From RGDT01 sp964630925 (GTDB lineage Bacteria; Planctomycetota; Planctomycetia; Gemmatales; Gemmataceae), in assembly GCA_964630925.1 (NCBI GenBank), contig CAZVZK010000125.1, positions 1 through 29,878 of the forward strand: a DNA stretch of 29,878 bases, in the 5' to 3' direction. Positions 8,015 to 15,195 of this stretch are shown one piece after another. The stretch's first letter is position 1. Every line of letters starts with the position of its first letter. A model generated the notes under the pieces. The model saw nothing but the letters and a program-made list of their open reading frames with translations. It was not told the origin of the DNA and did no database searches. A program made the position numbers and the translations under genes.

Positions 8015-8922
8015 GCCACTTCCCCCCTCGCGGGCTTCTGCCTGCCCTTCGCCAGCAGCGCCGTGTACATCTCCTCCAGCGTCAGCGGCTCCTGCGCCGC
8101 CGCCATCACCCGCGGCGCCCTCCGCAGGTCCTCCAGCCGCGACGGCACCAGGTCCAGCACGTACGCCGCCCACTCGCGGCCTGAGCTCTCGACATGGAGG
8201 ACATTCCCCAGCACGTCCGGCCCGGCCTCCGCCCCGCCGTGGATCACGCGGACCCGCACCAGCCGGTGACGCAGCTCGTCGAGCGGCCCGGCCAGCAGCA
8301 GCTTGCCCTCCGACACGAACGCCGCATGGCTGGCCACGCGCTCCACCTCGGCGATGCCGTGGCTGGAGATGAGGATCGTCCGCCCGTCGGCGGCCAGCTC
8401 GGCCATGCTCGACAGGAACTCCTTGCGCGTGAACAGGTCGAGGCCGCTGGTCGGCTCGTCGAGGATCAGCACCTCCGGCGCGCCCGCCAGCGCCAGCGCC
8501 AGCCCCACCTTGGCGTACCCGCCCTTGGACAGCGACGACAGCCGGGCCGCCGGCGCCAGGGCGAACCGCTCGGCGTGTTGCGTGAAGCGTTCGAGGTAGC
8601 CCTTGCGGTGGAAGCCGGCGGCGAAGCCGCCGATCTCGCCCACCGTCATCCAGTCGTAGTACCGCGGCTTCTCCGGGACGTAGCCGACGCGGTGGCGCAG
8701 CCGGTAGGCCGACGCCCAGGCGTCCTCGCCGAGTACGCTCGCCTTGCCCCCGTCGGCGCGGATCTGCCCCGTGAGCATGCGGATGGTGGTGGACTTGCCC
8801 GCCCCGTTGTCGCCGAGCAGGGCGTAGATGGCGCCCGCCGGGATGTCCAGGTCGAGGCGGTCCACGGCACGCCTGCCGCCGTAGGACTTCGTCAGCCCGT
8901 CACACGCGATGACCGCTTTCAT
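8011..8922 (-). CDS. ABC transporter ATP-binding protein
   Basis: 303-aa nucleotide-binding subunit that should power the adjacent permease. Walker A GDNGAGKS is at 37-44, the signature is LSKGG at 131-135 (a variant of LSGGQ), Walker B is VLILDEP at 151-157, and the switch His is H188. The Q-loop position carries Glu (YVPEKP) instead of the usual Gln. About 80 residues follow the catalytic core (PDVLGNVLHVESSGREWAAY), probably a regulatory tail. The frame is open upstream to beyond the GntR gene, but the ATG at 8922 overlaps the GntR stop as ATGA and the family alignment begins there. It is YtrB-like by architecture and by its GntR neighbour. Middle gene of the three-gene operon. Confidence 0.93.
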   Translation of the reverse strand: MKAVIACDGLTKSYGGRRAVDRLDLDIPAGAIYALLGDNGAGKSTTIRMLTGQIRADGGKASVLGEDAWASAYRLRHRVGYVPEKPRYYDWMTVGEIGGFAAGFHRKGYLERFTQHAERFALAPAARLSSLSKGGYAKVGLALALAGAPEVLILDEPTSGLDLFTRKEFLSSMAELAADGRTILISSHGIAEVERVASHAAFVSEGKLLLAGPLDELRHRLVRVRVIHGGAEAGPDVLGNVLHVESSGREWAAYVLDLVPSRLEDLRRAPRVMAAAQEPLTLEEMYTALLAKGRQKPARGEVA

Positions 8923-9305
8923 TTGTCGCCCCCAGCCAGTTGGCGAAGCTCTTCCTCGACGAGTCGACGCACGTCGGCGGCATCCACGGCCATGAGCGCC
9001 TCGCGCAGGGCGTCGCGCAGGCGTTCGCGCAGGATCTCCCCGCGTCTCTTGCGGCAGGCCGCCGGGGCCTCGGGCGTCACCTCCATGCCCTTGCCGCGCC
9101 GCGCCGAGATGAGGCCGAGGTGTTCGAGGTCGCGGTACGCCTTCGCGACCGTGTTGGCGTGGCAGCTCAGTCGCACCGCCAGGTCGCGGATACTCGGGAT
9201 CAGCTCGTCCACCGCCAGCGACCCCGAGGCGATGCCGAAGATCACCTGATTCACGATCTGCTCGTGGATCGGCACCTTCGACTCGTTCTCGATCTTGAAG
9301 AGCAT
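8919..9305 (-). CDS. GntR-family (YtrA-like) transcriptional regulator
   Basis: 128-aa repressor-type protein. The winged helix-turn-helix covers about residues 10-75 and carries the GntR hallmarks: VPIHEQIVNQV, IPSIRDLAVRL, then NTVAKAYRDLEHLGLI and the wing RRGKGMEV. The short C-terminal tail (about 50 residues, two helices, no ligand-binding domain of FadR or HutC type) places it in the YtrA subfamily, which characteristically sits in front of ABC transporter genes and represses its own operon. The ATG at 9305 is preceded by GGGGG at 6-nt spacing; a GTG one codon upstream is possible. First gene of the operon, overlapping the ATPase by ATGA, with a palindrome over its promoter. Confidence 0.93.
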   Translation of the reverse strand: MLFKIENESKVPIHEQIVNQVIFGIASGSLAVDELIPSIRDLAVRLSCHANTVAKAYRDLEHLGLISARRGKGMEVTPEAPAACRKRRGEILRERLRDALREALMAVDAADVRRLVEEELRQLAGGDK

Positions 9306-9317
9306 CACACGCCCCCA

Positions 9318-9341
9318 TGTGTCACAGTATCATGTTACACA
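9318..9341. promoter_or_regulatory. 24-bp near-palindrome, likely GntR operator
   Basis: Half-sites TGTGTnACA and TGTnACACA arranged symmetrically around a central AT; 18 of 24 positions match the reverse complement. It lies 12-36 nt before the GntR start and overlaps the -10 box and the expected transcription start, the place for an autorepressor to block polymerase. Assignment to this GntR protein is inference. Confidence 0.7.
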
Positions 9342-9360
9342 GGAGACTGGAGGCCGTCAA
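9332..9360 (-). promoter_or_regulatory. Sigma-70 type promoter of the GntR/ABC operon
   Basis: On the - strand TTGACG (9355-9360), a 17-nt spacer and TAACAT (9332-9337). The predicted leader before the ATG at 9305 is about 20 nt. Confidence 0.7.
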
Positions 9361-9397
9361 GGGGGTTGATACCGTATCGCGTTGATTGGTCGCGTAG

Positions 9398-9435
9398 GGC
9401 AGGCTGCCAGCCTGCCGCCGGGCCGCAGGCCCGGC
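9398..9435. repeat. Paired hairpins, REP-like element
   Basis: Two perfect inverted repeats placed side by side: GGCAGGCTG/CAGCCTGCC with a 1-nt centre (9398-9416), then GCCGGGCC/GGCCCGGC with a 3-nt loop (9417-9435). They resemble short palindromic repeats scattered between genes in many bacteria. A second pair of different sequence but similar design is at 26811-26843. Confidence 0.65.
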
Positions 9436-9749
9436 CAGCATGTGCGTCGCCCGGAGGGGACGATTCAACCCGACCCGGTGTGAGAGGAGAACTTGGCGGG
9501 GCGAAGACGCGAGCGGCGCGGCGCGAGCCCGCCGTGCCTCCCCGTGGCGGCGAGCCTCACGGCGAGCCGGGGGCTCGGCCTGAGCGCCTGAGTGCGAGCC
9601 AAGGGGCCCGCACCCACGAAGAACCGCCCGGACGAGCCGCCGCCACCCGCCAACCGTCCTTCTGCGGGGCCGCCGGCCAGGATCCCGTGTAGACTGACGG
9701 CGGGCCGTTCGTCTACCCGCATGCCCACTCCCACACGGGCGCACGTCCA
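9436..9749. other. Gene-free region with palindrome relics, upstream of the kinase gene
   Basis: No gene is supported here. It holds a 6-bp perfect hairpin CGAGCC/GGCTCG (9563-9568 with 9572-9577), a direct repeat GGCGAGCC (9549-9556 and 9561-9568), and a possible -10 box TAGACT at 9690-9695, 55 nt before the kinase start. Confidence 0.5.
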
Positions 9750-12700
9750 ATGTTCACCTTCTTCCAGTGCGTCGGCGAGGCCATCGCCGCCAAGGGCGTC
9801 CGCGGCATCCTCGGCGAGATCCCCTTCGCGGGCGTCCTCATCGAGATGGGCTTCGAGGCGCACGAGCGCTGGTGCCGCCGCCACGACGCCGCCCAGATGC
9901 GCGCCGAATTGCAGGCCGTCGCCCAGGCCGGCGCCGACGAGGTCCGCCAGGCCGCCCGCCAGGTCAGCGAGGAGGTCGCCCGAGGCCACGGCCCCGCCGC
10001 CCGCGACGCCATCGAGATCTACCTGTCGCAGATCCCCGCTGCCGTGCGCCGCACCTGCCGCCGCCTGGAGGACCCCTCCGGACGCTCCCTCCCCGTCCTG
10101 CTCTCACTCCGCCGGCCCGAGGATCTGATCCCGCTGCTGCCGACGCGGCCCAGCCGCTACAAGCCGGGCGACCGCCCCATCGCCGGCGGCAACTGGGAGC
10201 TGGAGGAGCTGCTCGGCGTCGGCGGGTTCGGCGAGGTGTGGAAGGCCCGCCACCCGCGTCTGCGTAACATCCCCGCCGTCGCCCTCAAGTTCTGCCTCAA
10301 CGCCGAGGCCGCCGCGTCGCTCCGGCACGAGGCGGCCCTGCTCGACCAGGTCATGGGCCACGGCAGCGGCGCCGGCATCGTCGGCCTGCGGAACGCCTAC
10401 CTCGACAGCGACCCCGTCTGCCTGGAGTACGACTTCGTCGAGGGCGGCGAGCTGTCGGGCCTCATCTCCGGCTGGCCCGCCGCCCGCCGCGTCGCCGAGG
10501 CCGCCCGCATCGTCGCCCGCATCGCCGCCATCGTCGGACGCATGCACGACCTCAAGCCGCCGGTGGTCCACCGCGACCTGAAGCCGGCCAACGTCCTCGT
10601 CCGCCGCCGCGCCGACGGGCCGTATGACCTCCTCGTCGCCGACTTCGGCATCGGCGCCGTCGCCGCCGAACGCCAGGTGATGGCCGAGCGCCTCGGCACC
10701 ATCACACGCGGCGACCTGATGGCCACCGAGCTGCGCGGCGCCTGCACCCCACTGTACGCCTCGCCGCAGCAGAAGGCCGGCGACCGCCCCGACCCGCGCG
10801 ATGACGTGTACTCCCTCGGCGTCGTGTGGTTCCAGCTCGCCACGGGTGAACTTGGGCGGACGGTCGGCATCGACTACGCCGACGACCTGCGCGACCTGGG
10901 CATGCCCGACGATCAGGTGAAACTCCTCGGCGCCTGCGTGGCCAGCAAGCCCGACCGCCGGCCCCCGACCGCCACATCGCTCGCCGAGCGGCTGGAGGCG
11001 TTGATCGCGCCGCCGCCGGCCCCGCCGCGCCTCATCGACCTGGAGCTGGACCTGAAGCCGGCGCCGAAGCAGAAGGGGGAATTGATCGTCGCACGCTTCG
11101 GCGAGGCCGACCACCGCACCATCTCCGACGCCATCAAGGCCGCGTCGCCGCACACGCGCATCCGCGTGCGGCCCGGGACCTACCCCGAGGGCATCGTCAT
11201 CGACAAGCCCATCGAGATCGTCGGCGACGGCCCGCCGGCAGAGATCATCATCGAGAGCGAGAACGCCGACGCCCTGGTCATGAACGCCGACGAGGCCATC
11301 GTGCGCGGGCTGACGCTGCGCTGCCGGGCCGGCGCCAGGGGGCAGAAGAAGTTCGGCGTGGACATCCCGAAGGGCCGGCTGATCCTCGAATACTGCGACA
11401 TCACCAGCGACTCGCTGGCGTGCATCGGCGTCCACGGGTCCGACGCCAAGCCCGTCGTCCGCCACTGCACGATCCACGGCGGCAAGGAGGGGGGGCTGTT
11501 CATCTACGCCGGCGCCCAGGGGCTGTACGAGGACTGCGAGGTCAACACGAGCGGCCTGGCCGGCATCGAGTCGCGCGAGAACGCCAACCCGACGATCCGC
11601 CGCTGCACCGTCCGCGCCGGCAAGCAGTGCGGCATCCTGTTCGGCGAGGACGGCCGCGGGCTGGTCGAGGACTGCCTCGTCGAGGGCAACACCCTGGCCG
11701 GCCTGGAGGTCAAGAAGGGCGGCGAGCCGGTGGTCAAACGCACGAAGTTCACCGGCGGCGCGGCAAGCGGCGCCTACATCCACGACCACGGCAAGGGCAC
11801 CTTCGAGGACTGCGAATTCACGAACAACGGCACCTGCGGCGTCTCGCTCAAGGGGTTCTCCGACCCGGTGTTCCGCCGCTGCGTCATCAGGGGCAACACG
11901 CAGTCGGGCGTCGCCTGCTACGACGGCGCGCTGGGCACCTTCGAGCAGTGCGAGCTGTCCGAAAACCTGCGACTGGGGATGACGTGCTACGACGGCGGCA
12001 ACCCGTCGCTGCGTGGATGCAAGATCCACGGCAACAAGCAGGGCGGCGTCTGGGCCTACGACAACGCGCGCGGCGCCTTCGAGGAATGCGACTTCTTCGC
12101 CAACGAGAAGTCGGCGGTGAATATCAGCAAGGGCGGCCACCCCCTGCTCCGCCGCTGCACCCTGCGCGACGGGCTGGCCGGCGGGCTGTTCGTCTACGAG
12201 TCGGGCAAGGGGCTGATCGAGGACTGCGACATCCGCGACAACACCCTGGCGAACGTCGAGATCCGCGAGGAGGGCGACCCCACCCTGCGCAACTGCCGCG
12301 TCCACGGCGGCAAGGCGAGCGGCGTGAGCGCCCACACGAACGGCAAGGGGACCCTCGACCGCTGCAAGCTGTACGCCAACACCAATTCCAACGCCGTCAT
12401 CAAGACCGGCGCCGACCTCATTCTGCGTGGCTGCGAGGTGTACGACGGCAAGGCCAGCGGCGTCTTTGTGTTGGAGAAGGGCACCGGCACGATGGAGCGG
12501 TGCGTCGTGTACGGCAACACGCTGGCGGGGATCGAGGTGCGCGAGGGCGGCGTCCTGACGATGCGCGGCTGCCGGGCCCACAACGGCAAGGCGAGCGGCC
12601 TGTTCGTGAACGCCGACGGCAAGGCGCTGGTGGAGGACTGCGAGTTCCGGGCCAACCAGAGCGCCGGCGTGGTGGCGTGCGAGCGCGGCGAGCCGACGGT

Positions 12701-12995
12701 GCGCAAGTGCCGGGTGCTGGACAACAAGGCGAACGGCGTGTTCTTCTACAAGGAGGGCCGGGGCCTGGTGGAGGACTGCGAGGTGACGGGCAACGAGAAG
12801 GCGGGGTTCGAAGTGCGCGAGGGCAGCCGCCCGACCATCCGCAACTGCAGGGTGAACCGCAACGTCTATGAGGCGATGTGGTTCCACGACCAGGGCGGCG
12901 GCCTGGTGGAGGGGTGCGACCTGACGGGCAACAAGCGCGGCGCCTGGGACGTGGCCGCCGGCTGCACCGTCACGCGCCGCGACAACAAGGAGTGA
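9750..12995 (+). CDS. Ser/Thr protein kinase fused to a right-handed parallel beta-helix
   Basis: 1081 aa. Residues 1-145 are helical and unassigned. A Hanks-type kinase follows: glycine loop GVGGFGEV 156-163, catalytic Lys180 (VALKF), HRDLKPAN 274-281 with Asp276, DFG 298-300, a P+1 segment ASPQQ 337-341 in place of APE, and DDVYSLG 351-357. All key residues are present, so it should be active. After a Pro-rich linker comes a beta-helix of the NosD/DUF1565/pectate-lyase-like type (ISDAIKAASPHTRIRVRPGT is its usual opening), running to the C-terminus. Its coils repeat every 23 residues with a stacked Cys. No transmembrane segment is evident, so it is probably cytoplasmic. The ATG at 9750 lacks a good Shine-Dalgarno sequence and a slightly different start is possible. 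The helix may be a scaffold or sugar/protein-binding platform; that is inference. Confidence 0.92.
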   Translation: MFTFFQCVGEAIAAKGVRGILGEIPFAGVLIEMGFEAHERWCRRHDAAQMRAELQAVAQAGADEVRQAARQVSEEVARGHGPAARDAIEIYLSQIPAAVRRTCRRLEDPSGRSLPVLLSLRRPEDLIPLLPTRPSRYKPGDRPIAGGNWELEELLGVGGFGEVWKARHPRLRNIPAVALKFCLNAEAAASLRHEAALLDQVMGHGSGAGIVGLRNAYLDSDPVCLEYDFVEGGELSGLISGWPAARRVAEAARIVARIAAIVGRMHDLKPPVVHRDLKPANVLVRRRADGPYDLLVADFGIGAVAAERQVMAERLGTITRGDLMATELRGACTPLYASPQQKAGDRPDPRDDVYSLGVVWFQLATGELGRTVGIDYADDLRDLGMPDDQVKLLGACVASKPDRRPPTATSLAERLEALIAPPPAPPRLIDLELDLKPAPKQKGELIVARFGEADHRTISDAIKAASPHTRIRVRPGTYPEGIVIDKPIEIVGDGPPAEIIIESENADALVMNADEAIVRGLTLRCRAGARGQKKFGVDIPKGRLILEYCDITSDSLACIGVHGSDAKPVVRHCTIHGGKEGGLFIYAGAQGLYEDCEVNTSGLAGIESRENANPTIRRCTVRAGKQCGILFGEDGRGLVEDCLVEGNTLAGLEVKKGGEPVVKRTKFTGGAASGAYIHDHGKGTFEDCEFTNNGTCGVSLKGFSDPVFRRCVIRGNTQSGVACYDGALGTFEQCELSENLRLGMTCYDGGNPSLRGCKIHGNKQGGVWAYDNARGAFEECDFFANEKSAVNISKGGHPLLRRCTLRDGLAGGLFVYESGKGLIEDCDIRDNTLANVEIREEGDPTLRNCRVHGGKASGVSAHTNGKGTLDRCKLYANTNSNAVIKTGADLILRGCEVYDGKASGVFVLEKGTGTMERCVVYGNTLAGIEVREGGVLTMRGCRAHNGKASGLFVNADGKALVEDCEFRANQSAGVVACERGEPTVRKCRVLDNKANGVFFYKEGRGLVEDCEVTGNEKAGFEVREGSRPTIRNCRVNRNVYEAMWFHDQGGGLVEGCDLTGNKRGAWDVAAGCTVTRRDNKE
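11466..12983 (+). repeat. 22 coding repeats of exactly 69 bp (beta-helix coils)
   Basis: Degenerate in-frame repeats encoding 23-residue coils inside the kinase gene. A Cys codon recurs at protein positions 573, 596, 619 and so on every 23 residues to 1056, without an insertion or deletion; only position 665 (Thr) departs. Coils alternate between a form ending in VEDC or FEDC and a form ending in RRC, RGC or RNC, so the evolutionary unit is probably 138 bp. Confidence 0.88.
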
Positions 12996-13001
12996 GGCGA
13001 G

Positions 13002-13571
13002 GTGGGCGGACCGGACGAGCGGGGCGTGGCCGAGGCCACGCGGCGGTGGGTGTCGGCCGTGGTGATCGGGCTGAACCTGTGCCCGTTCGCCCGACGCGTG
13101 TCCGACGCGGGACGCATCCGCTACGCCGTCACGGCCGCGGCGGACGCGGAGGGCGTGCTGTCGGCGCTGGCGGACGAGCTGCGTGCCCTGGCCGCGGCAC
13201 CGAGGGCCGAGGTCGAGACGACCCTCCTGATCCACCCGCGCGCCCTGCTGGCCTTCGACGACTACAACGACTTCCTCCCCGAGGCCGACGCACTGGTCCG
13301 CCGCCTGGGGCTGCGTGGGGTGATCCAGGTCGCGAGCTTCCACCCCGATTACCGCTTCGCGGGGACGCCGCCCGACGCCGTCGAGAACTACACGAACCGG
13401 CCGCCGCACCCCATGCTCCACCTCCTCCGCGAGGAGAGCGTGGCCGAGGTGGCGGGCGACCCCGACGCCCTGGCCGCGATCCCGAGGCGGAACATCGAGG
13501 CCCTGCGGGCCCTGGGCCGCGAGAGGATCCTCGCCCTCCTCCGGGCGGCGGCCGGAAGGGGTGAGGCCTGA
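13002..13571 (+). CDS. DUF1415 family protein
   Basis: 189-aa cytoplasmic protein of unknown function. The sequence follows the DUF1415 pattern: TRRWVSAVVIGLNLCPFARR at the N-terminus, TLLIHPRALLAFDDYNDFL in the middle, then VIQVASFHPDYRFAGTP and NRPPHPMLHLLREESV. The family is widespread, about this length, and has conserved Cys, His and Asp residues suggestive of an enzyme or metal site, but no reaction is established. The GTG start at 13002 lies 6 nt after the kinase stop with a modest GAGGCGAG upstream, so the two genes are probably co-transcribed. Its 3' end lies inside a degenerate copy of the kinase gene's own 3' end, suggesting that the gene was inserted together with a duplication. 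Confidence 0.85.
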   Translation: MGGPDERGVAEATRRWVSAVVIGLNLCPFARRVSDAGRIRYAVTAAADAEGVLSALADELRALAAAPRAEVETTLLIHPRALLAFDDYNDFLPEADALVRRLGLRGVIQVASFHPDYRFAGTPPDAVENYTNRPPHPMLHLLREESVAEVAGDPDALAAIPRRNIEALRALGRERILALLRAAAGRGEA

Positions 13572-13635
13572 CGGGCAACGGACGCGGGACGTGGCCGCCG
13601 GCGGCCCGTGAGACGGCGCAACGACAAGGAGTGAG
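13568..13635 (+). repeat. Degenerate copy of the kinase gene 3' end
   Basis: This 68-nt stretch matches 12921-12995: CTGACGGGCAAC opens both, then GACGTGGCCGCCGGC, then ACAAGGAGTGAG, in the same order and at nearly the same spacing. A shortfall of about 7 nt destroys the reading frame, so it is not translated as a kinase tail. The rest, up to 13821, holds nothing I recognise. Confidence 0.7.
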
Positions 13636-13821
13636 CGTAGGATTCGCCATCGCGGTGAGCGAGGCGGCTCCTTGGGTGGGCGGGGGCGGGGGGCGGTGGT
13701 GACCGTGGGGCTCCCTGGCCGTCGTCATCCACGGCGAGGCCGGGGTCGGCGCCCGGCGAGTCGGCGTGTATGGCGAGGGCCCCGCCGCCGCCCTCCGATG
13801 CCACGCCGGACGACGCCGCAC

Positions 13822-14214
13822 TCAACAGGCGCAGCTGATGAAGCTGTCCTCACGCCTGTCCTCCGGCACGGGCCGGCCGGTGACGACCATGAAGTGGCCC
13901 CAGAACTCCTCCTGGCCGCCCGTCGCGGTGTCGGGCGTATCGACGCCGATGCCGAGCCAGTCCCCGTTGTCGAGGTACTCGTGCGCCCCCCGGATCAGCT
14001 CATCGATGTCGATCTCGCACTCGTCGGCGTACCACGCGAGATACGTCTCCGCCGCCCGCATCTTCTCCGCCGTCCACTCGCGCTGGATGACGGCCTCGTC
14101 GTCGAAGCCGTGGTCCTCCAGCCAGTCGGCGAACACCTTGCGCGTGGCGGCGTCGAAGCGGTCGGCCTTGATGGCCTCCAGGAACACCGCCTTCTCCTTC
14201 TCGACCTTCTTCAT
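13822..14214 (-). CDS. TIGR02996-domain protein
   Basis: 130-aa protein. Residues 9-45 (AVFLEAIKADRFDAATRKVF then ADWLEDHGF) match the TIGR02996 companion domain, a short motif almost confined to planctomycetes (Gemmata) and myxobacteria, usually found at the N-terminus of proteins with leucine-rich repeats or varied C-terminal parts. Here the tail is short and acidic (YADECEIDIDELIRGAHEYL), followed by a Gly/Trp segment and a Cys-rich end (SCAC). The role of the domain is not known. The start at 14214 follows AGGAGG at 7-nt spacing. It lies 20 nt after the stop of the upstream 100-aa gene on the same strand, so the pair is probably an operon; a TAAACT hexamer in the gap could give it a second start site. 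Confidence 0.82.
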   Translation of the reverse strand: MKKVEKEKAVFLEAIKADRFDAATRKVFADWLEDHGFDDEAVIQREWTAEKMRAAETYLAWYADECEIDIDELIRGAHEYLDNGDWLGIGVDTPDTATGGQEEFWGHFMVVTGRPVPEDRREDSFISCAC

Positions 14215-14234
14215 GGTCGGCCTCCTGTGGTAGT

Positions 14235-14537
14235 TTACCTGGCGGGCGGCACGGCCATGAAGGCCGGGTGCGTCCAGACGTGGCGCAGCGAGGTAATGGT
14301 GTTGGGGTAGAGGAAGAGCCAGAAGCGCTGGCCGGGCAGGACGGGGGCGCGCAGGAACGGGTCAACGATGCCGATGCCGTCGTCGCCCGTGGCGTGGACC
14401 GCCTTCCCGGCGCGGAGGGCGACGTGCCGGCCCGGCCCCAACTCCTCCGCCGCCTCGACGGGGGCGACGGCGACGTGGATGGCGTCGCGCCGGGCGTCCG
14501 CCCCCTCGATCAGCTTGCCGATGTCCGGCGCGTTCAT
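14235..14537 (-). CDS. Hypothetical protein of planctomycete type (100 aa)
   Basis: 100-aa soluble protein without signal peptide or membrane segment. I recognise no domain with a known function. The pattern HVAVAPVEAAEELGPGRHVA then DGIGIVDPFLRAPVLPGQRF and WLFLYPNTITSLRHVWTHPA has the look of a compact beta-barrel; proteins with this ending seem common in Gemmata-type planctomycetes. The start at 14537 is chosen because GGAGG lies 5-6 nt upstream and a TACAAC -10 box 26 nt upstream; the frame is open further upstream but only as an antisense overlap of the GcvH-like gene. First gene of a probable pair with the TIGR02996 protein. Confidence 0.75.
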   Translation of the reverse strand: MNAPDIGKLIEGADARRDAIHVAVAPVEAAEELGPGRHVALRAGKAVHATGDDGIGIVDPFLRAPVLPGQRFWLFLYPNTITSLRHVWTHPAFMAVPPAR

Positions 14538-14563
14538 GGCCCCTCCGATCGACCCGTGGGAAT

Positions 14564-14569
14564 GTTGTA
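14564..14569 (-). promoter_or_regulatory. Putative -10 box (TACAAC)
   Basis: On the - strand, 26 nt before the ATG at 14537. It fits the recurring geometry in this window; no clear -35. Confidence 0.4.
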
Positions 14570-14675
14570 CCCCGGAGGCGGCGGGATCGGCCACACGCGC
14601 CCGCCCTACTCGCACGCGGCCGGCGGCCGTAGGCTGATGGGGTGTACGGCGGCCACGCCCGCGCGGACGAGAGCG

Positions 14676-15146
14676 ATGCCGGACGACCTGACGTTCATGA
14701 TGGGCAAGACCCCCGCGGCGCTGCCGGCGGACCGCCGGTACGCGCGCAACCACATGTGGGGGCAGAGGCAGCCCGACGGGAGATGGCGTTTCGGGTTCAC
14801 CACCTACGCCGTCAAGCTGATGAAGGACGTGTACTTCCTGAGCTGGGCCGTCGATGCCGGCGACGACGTGCGGCTGATGCAGGAGATCGGGCACATCGAG
14901 ACCTCGAAGGCGGAGAGCGACCTGTTCGCGCCGCTGGCCGGAAGGCTGGTACGGTTCAACGAGGCGCTGTTGAATGACCCGTCGGCGATCAACGTCGATG
15001 GCCACGGGGCCGGCTGGCTGTTCGAGGTCGAGGCGCCCGACGGCGGGGGGCTCATGGACGCGGCGGGCTACCACGCCTTCCTGACGGCGGGGTGGGAGAA
15101 CACGCAGCGGATGCTCAAGGGCAAGATCAACTCCGAGGACGAATGA
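14676..15146 (+). CDS. Glycine cleavage H-protein-like lipoyl protein
   Basis: 156-aa protein resembling GcvH. The lipoyl hairpin is intact: IGHIETSKAESD places the acceptor Lys at K78, followed by LFAPLAGRLVRFNEALLNDP and GAGWLFEVE, in register with the classical IESVKAASD and GEGWL blocks. The N-terminal half (DRRYARNHMWGQ, then GRWRFGFTTYAVKLM) matches the family's start. In the glycine cleavage system GcvH shuttles the aminomethyl group on its lipoate, but no GcvP, GcvT, LplA or LipB gene is in the window, so a separate role is possible. The start at 14676 is the family-consistent ATG; its ribosome binding site is weak, and a TAGGCT hexamer lies about 40 nt upstream. An 18-residue extension over E. 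coli GcvH is mostly at the termini. Confidence 0.8.
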   Translation: MPDDLTFMMGKTPAALPADRRYARNHMWGQRQPDGRWRFGFTTYAVKLMKDVYFLSWAVDAGDDVRLMQEIGHIETSKAESDLFAPLAGRLVRFNEALLNDPSAINVDGHGAGWLFEVEAPDGGGLMDAAGYHAFLTAGWENTQRMLKGKINSEDE

Positions 15147-15162
15147 CGGGAGGCCGGGGGCC

Positions 15163-15168
15163 TACAAT
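15163..15168 (+). promoter_or_regulatory. Putative -10 box (TACAAT)
   Basis: 27 nt before the ATG at 15196. Between them lies CCCCCGGAGTG, the extended ribosome binding site also found before the EF-hand gene. Confidence 0.55.
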
Positions 15169-15195
15169 GGCCGCATCACCCCCGGAGTGCCTCGT

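Noticed and set aside
7001..8269. Long + strand frame opposite the ABC permease and ATPase genes
   Set aside because: Its product is almost entirely Arg/Gln/His/Pro, typical of a frame read against a hydrophobic membrane protein.
11466..12983. Regular repeats that might suggest a CRISPR or satellite array
   Set aside because: The 69-bp period is in frame, degenerate at codon third positions and encodes beta-helix coils; there are no identical repeats with unique spacers.
10104..13421. Very long open frame on the - strand opposite the kinase gene
   Set aside because: It mirrors the GC-rich repeat codons of the kinase/beta-helix gene; the translation is low-complexity Val/Ala/Arg with no domain, and the + strand gene has intact kinase motifs.
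13672..14310. + strand frame opposite the TIGR02996 and 100-aa genes
   Set aside because: Antisense to two genes with good ribosome binding sites and, in one case, a recognised domain.
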